Part shown: positions 46,713 through 56,313 of the stretch, piece after piece | How positions within the stretch are numbered: position 1 is the stretch's first letter | How the letters are laid out: each line of letters starts with the position of its first letter | Assembly: GCF_014645695.1 (NCBI RefSeq) | Contig: NZ_BMMF01000008.1 | Location: forward strand, 62,001-126,000 | Source: Salinarimonas ramus | GTDB lineage: Bacteria; Pseudomonadota; Alphaproteobacteria; Rhizobiales; Beijerinckiaceae | DNA length: 64,000 nt | Reading direction: 5' to 3' | Position numbers and translations under genes: made by a program | Notes under the pieces: model-generated | The model's database searches: none | What the model was told of the DNA's origin: nothing | The model's input: only the letters and a program-made list of their open reading frames with translations

Positions 46713-48041
46713 TCACAGGAAGAGCGTCGCAGTCAGCGGGAAGAGCGCGACGAGGACGAGGACGACGAGCATCACCGCGATGAACGGCATCGTCGCCGAG
46801 AACACCTGCTCGATGGAGACGTCCGGGTCGTCGAGCGTGCTGTGCACCGTGAAGACCGAGAGCCCGAAGGGCGGCGTCAGGAGCCCGATCTCCACGGCGA
46901 GCACGGTGACGATGCCGAAATGGCTGAGATCGAAGCCCATGCCCAGCGCGATCGGCGCGGCGATCGGCACCATGATCAAGAGGATCGACGTGCTGTCGAG
47001 GATCATCCCCATGAGCAGGATGATGATCGTGTACAAAAGCAGGAAGCCGTAGGGCCCGAACCCCGATTGCGCGACGAGGTCCGCGATGGCGTTGGGCAGG
47101 CCCGCGATGGAGAGCATGCGCGAGTAGAAGCTCGCCGCGATGAGAAGCAGCAGGATCGACACCGAGATGACGCCCGTCTGCTTCATCACCTGCCAGAGCT
47201 TGCGGCGATTGAGCGAGCGCCGCGCCAGCGCGACGAGGAGCGCGCCGAAGGCGCCGACGCCGCCGGCCTCGGTCGGCGTGAAATAGCCGGTGTAGAGCCC
47301 GCCGAGCACCAGCACGACGAGGACGACGATGGGCACGAGCTTCGCGACCATGGTCGAGAGCGGCATCGGCTCGCGGGTGCGGTCGAGCCTCCGCTCGCGG
47401 CTCGCCTTCGGGTCGGTGAGGACGAAGCGGGGGAAGAGCACCGTGATCGTCATCAGCATGGCGACGAAGCCGCCCGCCAGCATCAGCCCCGGCACGATGC
47501 CGGCGATGAACATGCCGCCGATGGAGACCTCGGCGAGGACGCCGTAGATGATGAGGAGCAGGCTCGGCGGGATCAGCATGCCGAGCACGGAGGAGCCCGC
47601 CACCGTGCCCGCCGAGAAGGCGGCGCGGTAGCCGTGGCGCTTCATCTCCGGCACGGCGACGCGGGTGAAGACGGCAGCCGAGGCGATCGACACGCCCGTC
47701 ACCGCGGCGAAGACCGTGTTCGCCGCGACCGTCGCGACCCCGAGCCCGCAGATCAGCCGGCGCAGGAGCTCCTCGGCCACCTCGAACGTGTCGCGCCCCA
47801 CGTTCGAGACGCTGACGAGGAGCCCCATCAAGACGAAGAGCGGGATCGTCGCGAAGAGATAATCGGCGATGCCGCTGTAGGCGGTGAGCTCGAGCATGCG
47901 GAAGGCGAGCCCGAGATTGTCGCGGATCACCCAGATGCCGGTGAAGGCCACCGCCAGGAGCGCGTAGGCGATCTGCATCCCCGCGAGCACGAGGACGACG
48001 AGGAGCCCGATGAAGAGGAAGCCGAGGGTGAGCGTCGTCAT
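46713..48041 (-). CDS. TRAP transporter large permease (DctM type), second system
   Basis: A 442-residue membrane protein with about twelve hydrophobic segments. Motifs: TIPLFVLMGLLVSVSNVGRDTFEVAEEL, GVSIASAAVFTRVAVPEMKRHGYRAAFSAGTVAGSSVLGMLIPPSLLLIIYG and VEIGLLTPPFGLSVFTVHS. The ATG overlaps the small permease stop (ATGA). This is the last gene of the molybdenum hydroxylase-TRAP unit and converges with the Nudix gene. Confidence 0.93.
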   Translation of the reverse strand: MTTLTLGFLFIGLLVVLVLAGMQIAYALLAVAFTGIWVIRDNLGLAFRMLELTAYSGIADYLFATIPLFVLMGLLVSVSNVGRDTFEVAEELLRRLICGLGVATVAANTVFAAVTGVSIASAAVFTRVAVPEMKRHGYRAAFSAGTVAGSSVLGMLIPPSLLLIIYGVLAEVSIGGMFIAGIVPGLMLAGGFVAMLMTITVLFPRFVLTDPKASRERRLDRTREPMPLSTMVAKLVPIVVLVVLVLGGLYTGYFTPTEAGGVGAFGALLVALARRSLNRRKLWQVMKQTGVISVSILLLLIAASFYSRMLSIAGLPNAIADLVAQSGFGPYGFLLLYTIIILLMGMILDSTSILLIMVPIAAPIALGMGFDLSHFGIVTVLAVEIGLLTPPFGLSVFTVHSTLDDPDVSIEQVFSATMPFIAVMLVVLVLVALFPLTATLFL

Positions 48042-48616
48042 GAGGCGCGCCTCAGCTTGCGGATCTCGTCGTTGGCCACGTAGAGCGCGGCCAGCGCAGC
48101 GAGCCCCGATCCGACGACCGTGATCAGCCGGAAGGGCCAGGTCGGGATGGTGAAGACGCCCTGCACGCCGAAGAACTCGGCGGTGCGCCAGGCGTCGGCG
48201 AGCTTGGGATAGGACGCCCACAGGACGAGGGCGAAGATCACGGCGCCCGCGAGCGCGAACACGGTCTCGAAGAGCGCGAGCGTGCGCGGCGAGGCACCTT
48301 CCAGGCGGCGCAGGACGAAGTCCGCTCGGGTGAGGCGCCGCTGCAGGATCGCGGCGGCGACCTGCAGGAAGACGATGGCCACGACGGAGCGCGCCGCGAT
48401 CTCGGAGACGCCGGTGATCGGCGCGTCGAGGAAGTTGCGGCCCACCACGTCGGCGATGATCAGCAGCATCAGCGCGCCGATCCAGGCCGTGCCGATGGAG
48501 GAGAGGATCGCCGCGAGCCCGCCGAGGATCGCGCCGACGGGCGCCTCCGAGAAGGGCGGGACGTAGGCGTCCTCGTCCGGCGTGCCGGCGCCCTCGCCTG
48601 TGGTGTTCGCGCTCAT
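48038..48616 (-). CDS. TRAP transporter small permease (DctQ type), second system
   Basis: A 192-residue protein with four hydrophobic segments (the first at IGTAWIGALMLLIIADVVGRNFLD, a typical DctQ pattern) and an acidic, Pro-rich N-terminal extension of about 25 residues. It overlaps the large permease by four bases. A very strong hairpin lies between it and the binding-protein gene. Confidence 0.9.
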   Translation of the reverse strand: MSANTTGEGAGTPDEDAYVPPFSEAPVGAILGGLAAILSSIGTAWIGALMLLIIADVVGRNFLDAPITGVSEIAARSVVAIVFLQVAAAILQRRLTRADFVLRRLEGASPRTLALFETVFALAGAVIFALVLWASYPKLADAWRTAEFFGVQGVFTIPTWPFRLITVVGSGLAALAALYVANDEIRKLRRAS

Positions 48617-48656
48617 GCTCCTCCCCCGCCCGCGACCGGGCCCGTCTCGCGCGAGA

Positions 48657-48683
48657 CCCGCCCGGGGGAAACCCCCGGGCGGG
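48657..48683. other. Perfect 12-bp hairpin between TRAP binding protein and small permease
   Basis: CCCGCCCGGGGG (48657-48668), loop AAA, then CCCCCGGGCGGG (48672-48683). It lies 30 bases after the binding-protein stop on the minus strand. It is the strongest hairpin in the window. No T-tract follows. The likely role is stabilising the binding-protein mRNA or lowering read-through into the permease genes. Confidence 0.7.
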
Positions 48684-48713
48684 CGTCGCTCGCATGCTCT
48701 CGGACGTCGTGCC

Positions 48714-49781
48714 TCAGAGACCCTCGTCCCAGGCCCGGCGCGGCTCGATCCCGCGCTCGCGCAGGGCGTCGAAATAAGCCTTCAGCACCACGCGGCCCTC
48801 GTCGCCGGTCTGCTCGAGCCAGGGCTCGACGATGTCGGGCAGGCCGTTCACCCAGGCCGCCTTCTCCTCCTCGGGCAGCTCGTGGATCGTCAGCCCCGCC
48901 GCCTGCATCTCGTCGAGGGCGCGCGCGGCGAGGTCGGCCACGTAGTCTCCGTGGGCGATCGAGGTCGCCTGCGCCGCCTGGCGGAAGGCGTCCTGGACGG
49001 GCGCGGGCAGGCCCTCGAAGAAGTCCATGTTGGCCGCGATGCCGCCGAAATACATCGAGCCGATGCCCACCCGGGTCAGCTCCGGGGCGACCTCGTAGAC
49101 GCGGGTCGGCAGGATGCCGGACGCGAAGGAGAGCGTGCCCTCGGTCACGCCGGTCTGGATGTTGGTGTAGTAGGTGGTCAGCGCCCCGTCGACGGGCGTC
49201 GCGCCGGTCTCCTGGAGCCAGTTCGCCGAGGTGCCGGGCGCGTTCAGCTTGCGGTTCTGCAGGTCGGCGAGCGAGGTGACCGGGAAGGTCGCGTAGATGT
49301 CGTAGCTGTCGGTGATCAGCGAGGACAGGTGCACCATGCCGTTCTCGGCCCAGCTGTCCTTCAGCTCCGGCAGGTTCTCCGAGAGATCGTCGAAGATCTC
49401 GATGATGACCCGGTGATCCTCGGTGGCGAAGGGCGTGAAGTAGGTCACGTTCTGGAGCGGCATGTTGGCGCCCTCCCAGACGGTGCCCACCATGCCGACG
49501 TCCACGATCCCGTCCATCACCGCCTCGCGGGTGTCGGTGAACTTGTAGAGCGTGCCGCCGTAGCTCTCCATCCAGTCGATGGCGTATTCGCCGCTCTCCG
49601 CGAGGATGCGATCCACCTCCGGTTGGAAGGTGTTCTTCATCGCGTAGACCCAGATGTTGTTCTCCGGGTGCGACGAGCCGATGTTGACGGTGATGGTCTC
49701 CTGCGCGAGCGCGCCGCCGGCGCCCGCCAGGAAGAGCGTGGTGGCGAGCGCGGTGGCGCCCGCGAGATGCCTGGTGCTCAT
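48714..49781 (-). CDS. TRAP transporter substrate-binding protein (DctP type), second system
   Basis: A 355-residue exported protein; signal peptide about 1-26 (GGALA-QETI). DctP features: WVYAMKNTFQPEVDRI, ESYGGTLYKFTDTREAVMDGIVDVGMVG and the core LADLQNRKLNAPGTSANWLQETGATPVDG. The ligand-anchoring Arg of this core is displaced relative to classic DctP, so an ordinary C4-dicarboxylate should not be assumed. It begins 57 bases after the molybdenum hydroxylase large subunit on the same strand, so uptake and oxidation of the same compound is a fair inference. Confidence 0.9.
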   Translation of the reverse strand: MSTRHLAGATALATTLFLAGAGGALAQETITVNIGSSHPENNIWVYAMKNTFQPEVDRILAESGEYAIDWMESYGGTLYKFTDTREAVMDGIVDVGMVGTVWEGANMPLQNVTYFTPFATEDHRVIIEIFDDLSENLPELKDSWAENGMVHLSSLITDSYDIYATFPVTSLADLQNRKLNAPGTSANWLQETGATPVDGALTTYYTNIQTGVTEGTLSFASGILPTRVYEVAPELTRVGIGSMYFGGIAANMDFFEGLPAPVQDAFRQAAQATSIAHGDYVADLAARALDEMQAAGLTIHELPEEEKAAWVNGLPDIVEPWLEQTGDEGRVVLKAYFDALRERGIEPRRAWDEGL

Positions 49782-49838
49782 GTCGAGTCCTCCCTGAGAG
49801 TGAGATCGGGCCTCGTTCGCGGGGCCCCGTTTTCGACG

Positions 49839-52220
49839 TCAGCCCTCGATCTTGCCGAGCGCGCGCAGGATGCGCTCGGGCGTGAAGGGCATCTCGGTGA
49901 CGCGCGCGCCGAGCGGGCGCAGCGCGTCGTTTATGGCGTTCATGACGGCGGCGGGCGCCCCCGCCGTGCCGGCCTCGCCCGCGCCCTTGGCGCCGAGCAG
50001 GCTCTCCTTGGTGGGCGTCTCCACGTGGCCGACGATCATGTCGGGCATCTCCGCGGCCATGGGCACGAGGTAGTCGGCCATGGATCCGTTGATGAGCTGG
50101 CCGTCCTCGTCGTAGTGGATCTCCTCGTAGAGCGCCCCGCCCAGGCCCTGGACGATGCCGCCGCGGATCTGCTCGTCGACGAGCTGCGGGTTGATGATCC
50201 GCCCGCAATCCTCGACGCACCAGTGCTTCAGGAGCGTCACCACGCCCGTCTCGACGTCGACCTCGAGGTAGGAGGCCTGCACGCCGTTGGTGAAGGCGAA
50301 GGGGTAGTCCGAGGTGATGAAGTGGCGCGTCTGCACGAGCTCGCGGGGAAGGCCCTTGGGCAGCGTGTCGCCGCGGAAATAGACGATGCGGCCGAGCTCC
50401 TCGAGCGAAAGCCGCTCCTCGCCGGTCTCCGGATCGACGATCGCGCCCGCGCGGATGTCGAGCCGGCCGGGCTCGCTCTGGAGCATCGCGGCGGCGACCT
50501 CGAGGATCGAGTCCCGCAGCGCGCGCGACGCCTGGAGCGCCGCCTCGCCGCCGATTCCGGCGCCGCGCGACGCCCAGGTGCCGCCGCCATAGGGCGTCAC
50601 CTGCGTGTCGCCGGTGACGATGCGCACCTTGTCGGGGGTCACGCCCACGCCCTCGGCGACGATCTGGGCGAGCATCGCCTCGGTCCCCTGGCCCTGCTCG
50701 GTGACGCCCGAGAGCGCCACCACCGAGCCGTCGGGGTCCATGCGCACGGTGCAGCCGTCCTGCGCGGAGATCCGCGCGCCGCCGATGCCGTACATGAAGG
50801 GCGAGGGATTGGTCAGCTCGATGAAGCTCGCGATGCCGATGCCGCGATGGACGCCGCGCGCGCGCGCTTCCGCCTGGTCCTTGCGCAGCGCCTCGTAGTC
50901 CATGAGCGCGACGAGCTTGTCGAGCGAGGCCTGATGCGAGAGGCCCTCGAAGCGCATCTTCGCCGGCGAGGTCACCGGGTAGGCGTCGTCCGGGTAGACG
51001 TTGCGGCGGCGCATCTCCACGGGGTCGATGCCGAGCTCCGCCGCCGCCATGTCGACGAGCCCTTCCGTGATCGCCACCGCGATCGGGTGCCCGACGGCGC
51101 GATACTGGCAGGTCGGCGTCTTGTTCTGGAAGACGACGGTGGTACGGGCGCGGTAGTTCGCGAAATCGTAGGGCCCGCCGCAGAGGTTGACGACCTGGTT
51201 GCCCTCGATGGCCGAGGTGCGCGGATAGACCGAGTAGGGCCCGATCCCGGTCCAGTCGTCGACGTCCATCGCCAGGATCTTTCCCGCCTCGTCCACGGCG
51301 AGGCGCGCGTCGATGACGTGGTCGCGGGCGTGGATGTCGGTCGTGAAGCTCTCCAGCCTGTCGGCGACGAACTTGACGGGGCGGCCCATCACCTTGGCGA
51401 TGGCGGCGGTCGCCACCTCGTCGGGATAGACGTGGACCTTGATGCCGTAGGACCCGCCGACGTCCCCGCAGATCACCCGCACGCGGCTCTCGGGGATGTC
51501 GAGGTGCTTGGCGAACACCGTCTGCATCATGTGCGGGGCCTGGGTCGCGTGCCAGGCGACCATCTGGCCCTCGGCCGGGTTCCAGTCGACCAGGATCGAG
51601 CGGGGCTCCAGCGTGACGCCGGTGTGGCGCGCGGTGCGGAAGCGGGCGGAGACGACCGTGTGCGCGCCGGCGAAGGCGCCCTCGACGTCGCCCTCCTCGT
51701 GCAGGCGGCGGAAGGCGAGGTTGTCGCCGAGATCGGGATGGATGACGGGCGTCGTCTCGTCGAGCGCGCTCATCATGTCGGTGACGACGGGCAGCGCCTC
51801 GTAGTCCACCTCGACGAGGGAGGCCGCCTCCTCTGCGGCGGCCCGCGTCGTGGCGACGACGGCCGCCACCGGCTCGCCGACCCAGCAGGCGCGCTCGATC
51901 GCGATCGCGTGCTGGGGCGGGGATTTCAGCCCCTTGAGATGCGCGAGCACCGCGACCCAGGGCGTGCAGACCTCCGCGAGATCCGCGCCCGTGAAGACGC
52001 GCAGCACGCCCTTGACCGCCTTCGCCGCGCCGGCGTCGATCGTGCCGATGCGGGCATGCGCGTAGGGCGAGCGCACGAAGGCGACGTGCGCCATGCGCGG
52101 CAGCGCGACGTCGTCGACGAAGCGCCCGCGCCCCTGCACGAGCCGCGGCGCGTTGGGCCGCGGCACCGTCTTGCCGATATAGGAATTGGGCCGGTCGGGA
52201 TTGCCGAACTGGATGGTCAT
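49839..52220 (-). CDS. Molybdenum hydroxylase large subunit (xanthine dehydrogenase family)
   Basis: A 793-residue molybdopterin-binding subunit. It shows the N-terminal hammerhead domain (GRGRFVDDVALPRMAHVAFVRSPYAHARI), the GDVGGSYG molybdopterin contact and the catalytic Glu in GAKGAGEAGTAG. The substrate loop near residue 370 reads PTCQYRAVGHP. It is not the AYRCSFR of form I CO dehydrogenase, nor the usual Tyr-Arg-Gly-Ala-Gly-Arg-Pro of many relatives. It therefore hydroxylates an unknown substrate, perhaps an aromatic or N-heterocyclic acid. The ATG overlaps the 2Fe-2S gene. It needs the cofactor whose first enzyme (moaA) is encoded at 14.4 kb. Confidence 0.9.
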   Translation of the reverse strand: MTIQFGNPDRPNSYIGKTVPRPNAPRLVQGRGRFVDDVALPRMAHVAFVRSPYAHARIGTIDAGAAKAVKGVLRVFTGADLAEVCTPWVAVLAHLKGLKSPPQHAIAIERACWVGEPVAAVVATTRAAAEEAASLVEVDYEALPVVTDMMSALDETTPVIHPDLGDNLAFRRLHEEGDVEGAFAGAHTVVSARFRTARHTGVTLEPRSILVDWNPAEGQMVAWHATQAPHMMQTVFAKHLDIPESRVRVICGDVGGSYGIKVHVYPDEVATAAIAKVMGRPVKFVADRLESFTTDIHARDHVIDARLAVDEAGKILAMDVDDWTGIGPYSVYPRTSAIEGNQVVNLCGGPYDFANYRARTTVVFQNKTPTCQYRAVGHPIAVAITEGLVDMAAAELGIDPVEMRRRNVYPDDAYPVTSPAKMRFEGLSHQASLDKLVALMDYEALRKDQAEARARGVHRGIGIASFIELTNPSPFMYGIGGARISAQDGCTVRMDPDGSVVALSGVTEQGQGTEAMLAQIVAEGVGVTPDKVRIVTGDTQVTPYGGGTWASRGAGIGGEAALQASRALRDSILEVAAAMLQSEPGRLDIRAGAIVDPETGEERLSLEELGRIVYFRGDTLPKGLPRELVQTRHFITSDYPFAFTNGVQASYLEVDVETGVVTLLKHWCVEDCGRIINPQLVDEQIRGGIVQGLGGALYEEIHYDEDGQLINGSMADYLVPMAAEMPDMIVGHVETPTKESLLGAKGAGEAGTAGAPAAVMNAINDALRPLGARVTEMPFTPERILRALGKIEG

Positions 52221-52735
52221 GCTCCCCCCTCGCCGGTGCGTGCGTCGCCGCCGGCGCGGGCCGTGGCCACCGCCTCGACGGCGTCGACGATCGCCTCGTA
52301 GCCCGTGCAGCGGCAGTAGTTTCCGGACAGGTGCTCGCGGACCTCGCCGCGCGAGGGCACGCCGCCGCGGGCGAGGAGCTCGTCGGCCGCCACCAGCATG
52401 CCCGGCGTGCAGAAGCCGCATTGCAGCGCGTTGCGCGAAACGAACTCGGCCTGCAGGTCGGCGATGGCGCCGGTATCCGTGAGGCCCTCCACCGTCCAGA
52501 CCTCCGCGCCGTCGGCCTGGGCGGCGAGCGTGAGGCAGCCGCGCACGGCCTCGCCGTTCACGCGGATGGTGCAGGCGCCGCACACGCCGTGCTCGCAGCT
52601 CGCATGCGCGCCGGTGAGGCCGAGCTCGAGGCGCAGGAAATCGATCAGGTGCTGGCCCACGGGCACGCGCGCCTCCACGGGCTCGCCGTTGACGACGAGC
52701 GCGACGTCGATCCGATCGCGGACGATCTCGGTCAT
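52217..52735 (-). CDS. Molybdenum hydroxylase 2Fe-2S subunit
   Basis: A 172-residue subunit with two clusters: the plant-type ferredoxin cysteines in ASCEHGVCGACTIRVNG plus the Cys of VRGCLT, and the C-terminal cluster in QCGFCTPGM and NYCRCTGY. It passes electrons from molybdenum to the FAD subunit. Both ends overlap neighbours by four bases (52217-52220 and 52732-52735), ensuring even amounts of the three subunits. Confidence 0.95.
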   Translation of the reverse strand: MTEIVRDRIDVALVVNGEPVEARVPVGQHLIDFLRLELGLTGAHASCEHGVCGACTIRVNGEAVRGCLTLAAQADGAEVWTVEGLTDTGAIADLQAEFVSRNALQCGFCTPGMLVAADELLARGGVPSRGEVREHLSGNYCRCTGYEAIVDAVEAVATARAGGDARTGEGGA

Positions 52736-53565
52736 CTCGTTCCTCCCTCGATGCGCGCGACGGCCCGGCGCAGCAGCACGCCGGCGAGGTGGCGGCGATA
52801 GGCGCCGCTCGCCTGCGTGTCCGACGGCGGGTCGATCTCGCCCTTGAGCGCGGCGATCGCCCCCTCGACGTCGCCCGCATCGAGGGCGGCCATGGCGCCC
52901 GTCGCGAGCATGGGCTTGGGCCCCGTCGAGAACAGCGAGACGCGATGGCCGGCGGCGCGGCGCACGAGGCAGAGCCCCGCGAGCGCGTAGTCGCCGGAGC
53001 GGCGCGCCACCTCCTCGATCACCTGCACCTCGTCGGGCTCGGCCTTGGGGATCGTGATCGCCGCGAGGATCTCGCCCTCTTCGAGCGCCGTCTCGAACGT
53101 GTCGCGGAAGAAGTCGGCCGCCGGGATCTCGCGGGCGCCGGCGAGGCCCTCGACGTGCATCACGGCGCCGAGCGCCAGCGCGCAGGCGGGGAACTCGGCC
53201 GCGGGATCGGCGTGCGCGATCGCCCCGCCGATCGTGCCGCGATTGCGGATCGCGGCATGCGCGATGTGCGTCGTCGCTTCCGCGAGCAGCGGAGCGTGGG
53301 CGGCGATCAGCGGGTCGCGGCCGATCTCGGCGTGGCGCGTGAGCGCGCCGATGCGCAGGGTGTCGCCGTCCTCCACGACGCCGCGGCATTCGGAGAGCGC
53401 GGAGATGTCGACGAGGACGTCCCCCGTCGTCAGGCGCATGTTGAGCGCGGCGACGAGGCTCTGCCCGCCCGCGAGCACGCGGCCCATGCCGTTCGTCTGC
53501 GCCAGGAGCTCGAGCGCGTGGCGCAGATCGCGTGCGCGGGCATAGCCGCCCACAGCAGCCTTCAT
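52732..53565 (-). CDS. Molybdenum hydroxylase FAD subunit
   Basis: A 277-residue FAD-binding subunit (CoxM/CutM type). It has the pyrophosphate-binding LAGGQSLVAALNMRL and the TIGGAIAHADPAAEFP motif that contacts FAD. It is the first gene of the operon and diverges from a TetR regulator across 127 bases that contain a palindromic operator. Confidence 0.94.
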   Translation of the reverse strand: MKAAVGGYARARDLRHALELLAQTNGMGRVLAGGQSLVAALNMRLTTGDVLVDISALSECRGVVEDGDTLRIGALTRHAEIGRDPLIAAHAPLLAEATTHIAHAAIRNRGTIGGAIAHADPAAEFPACALALGAVMHVEGLAGAREIPAADFFRDTFETALEEGEILAAITIPKAEPDEVQVIEEVARRSGDYALAGLCLVRRAAGHRVSLFSTGPKPMLATGAMAALDAGDVEGAIAALKGEIDPPSDTQASGAYRRHLAGVLLRRAVARIEGGTR

Positions 53566-53604
53566 CCGTCTCCTCCCTCGCGGTCCCGTCTTCGCGGGCG
53601 GCTA

Positions 53605-53622
53605 ATTGAGCGTTTGCTCAAT
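53605..53622. promoter_or_regulatory. Palindromic TetR-type operator
   Basis: ATTGAGCGTTTGCTCAAT: two perfect 7-base arms (53605-53611 and 53616-53622) around GTTT. A second half-site TTGAGCG follows at 53627-53633. It lies in the gap between the divergent TetR gene and the molybdenum hydroxylase operon. The sequence is the common TTGAGC-N4-GCTCAA type bound by TetR proteins of this group. Confidence 0.8.
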
Positions 53623-53692
53623 CCCGTTGAGCGGATCATGTATGGATTTCGGCGCTTGGCAAGTAGAATGTTTTCAGGGGAGGCAATCGCGT

Positions 53693-54346
53693 ATGACGTC
53701 GAGTGAGGGTGCCGGGGCCGCGGGCGAGGTGCGGTCGAGAGCGGCCGCGCGGCGGCGCCTGCCGCCGAAGGAGCGTCGTCAGCAGATCGTCGACGGGGCG
53801 GTGGCGTTCTTCGCGCAGGCGGGTCTCGAGGGCAACACGCGCGATCTCGCCAAGCGGCTGGGGATCACGCAGCCCTTGCTGTTCAACTATTTCGCGACGA
53901 AGGACGACCTCGTCGAGGCGGTCTACGAGCAGGTCTATCTCGACCGGCTCTCGCCCGACTGGCCCGAGCGCCTGAGGGATCGCAGCGTGCCGATCCGCGC
54001 GCGGCTGCTCGCCTTCTACACGGAATACTCGACGCTGATCTTCCAGCACGAATGGATGCGGATCTTCATGTTCTCGGGGCTGGCGGGAGCCGAGCTCAAC
54101 CGCCGCTACCTGCGCCATCTCGCGGACGTGATCCTGCGCCCGCTGCTCGCCGAGATCGCCGCGGAGGCGCGCGGCGAGAGCGCGCCGACCATGGAGGATC
54201 TGTGGAACCTCCATGGCGGCATCGTCTATATCGGCATCCGCCAGCACATCTACCGGATGCCCTGCCCGGCCGATCCCTCGGACGCCATCACGCGAGCGAT
54301 CGACCGCTTCCTCGGCGCCTTCGGCATCGCCGCGGAGGCCGGCTGA
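53693..54346 (+). CDS. TetR family regulator
   Basis: A 217-residue regulator. The N-terminal helix-turn-helix (about 20-70) reads RRQQIVDGAVAFFAQAGLEGNTRDLAKRLGITQPLLFNYFATKDDL. The C-terminal half is the ligand domain. ATG 53693 has GGGGAGG about nine bases upstream. It diverges from the molybdenum hydroxylase-TRAP unit and, with the palindrome at 53605, most likely represses it. Its stop lies six bases from the convergent dehydrogenase gene. Confidence 0.92.
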   Translation: MTSSEGAGAAGEVRSRAAARRRLPPKERRQQIVDGAVAFFAQAGLEGNTRDLAKRLGITQPLLFNYFATKDDLVEAVYEQVYLDRLSPDWPERLRDRSVPIRARLLAFYTEYSTLIFQHEWMRIFMFSGLAGAELNRRYLRHLADVILRPLLAEIAAEARGESAPTMEDLWNLHGGIVYIGIRQHIYRMPCPADPSDAITRAIDRFLGAFGIAAEAG

Positions 54347-54352
54347 CGAGGG

Positions 54353-55509
<1,157 letters not shown>

Positions 55510-55513
<4 letters not shown>

Positions 55514-56283
55514 CGCGTCTCTCCCTCGGCGAGCCGGCGCATGGCGGCGAAGCTGCGCGTCGCGAAGCGCGCGGCGTCGCTCGGCTTGTCGTGCTCGGCG
55601 ATCATCAGGTTCGCCCCGGCCTCGCGGGAGCGGCGCCACAGGTCCGCCCAGTCGAGGACGCCGTGGCCGACGTCGGCCCAGCCGTCCTCGTCTTCCGCCT
55701 CGCCCGCTCTCGCGATGTCCTTGACGTGCACGCTCGCGAGCCGGCCGGCGTGGCGCGCGAGGCGCGCCGCCGGATCGTCCCCGCCGCGCACGAGCCAGGC
55801 GACGTCCGCCTGCCAGAGAAGGCCGTCCGCGGCGCCGGCGTCGAGGAGGAGATCGAGCGGCAGCGCGCCGTCGGGCAGCGGCTCGACCTCCCAATGGTGG
55901 TTGTGGAAGGCGAGCGAGAGGCCCTCGCCCGCGAGGCGCTTCGCGTGCAGGCCGAGCTCGGCGCCGATGGCGCGCCAGCCGTCGGCGTCGCTCGGCCGAT
56001 CGGACGCGTGCAGAGCCGGCACTGCGAGATGGGCGATGCCGATCGTCTTGGCGGCGCGAGCGGTCTCGTCGAGGCGCTCGCGCAGAGCCGCGAGGGGCAC
56101 GTGCGTGCTCGGCGCCGACAGCCCGCGCGCGTCGAGGGCGTCGCGGAAGGCGGCCGGCTCGTCGAGCAGGCTCGCCACCGCCTCGACGTGCCGGAAGCCG
56201 GCATCGCGCACGACGTCGAGCCGATCGAGCAGCGTGCCGTGCTCGCGCAGCGAGTAGAGCTGGATGGACAGGGTGGCAGACAT
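55510..56283 (-). CDS. Sugar phosphate isomerase/epimerase family protein
   Basis: A 257-residue TIM-barrel protein of the xylose-isomerase-like group (AP endonuclease 2 fold). It has SIQLYSLREHG at the N-terminus, SLAFHNHHWEVEPLP with metal-binding His residues, LLWQADVAWLVRGGDDP and VHVKDIAR near the end. Members isomerise, epimerise or dehydrate sugars and inositols. Its pairing with a Gfo/Idh dehydrogenase and an ABC importer is typical of sugar or cyclitol pathways; the actual sugar is unknown. Confidence 0.88.
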
Positions 56284-56313
56284 ATGGAGGCTTTCCTTGT
56301 GGCGGGGCGGCGC

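Noticed and set aside
48582-52301. A 1,239-codon open frame on the plus strand
   Set aside because: It is antisense to the second TRAP system and the molybdenum hydroxylase large subunit, which have clear motifs. There is no ribosome site and no family resemblance.
49839-53565. Aerobic CO dehydrogenase (coxMSL)
   Set aside because: Subunit order fits, but the large subunit lacks the AYRCSFR active-site loop required for form I CO dehydrogenase. Called a molybdenum hydroxylase of unknown substrate instead.
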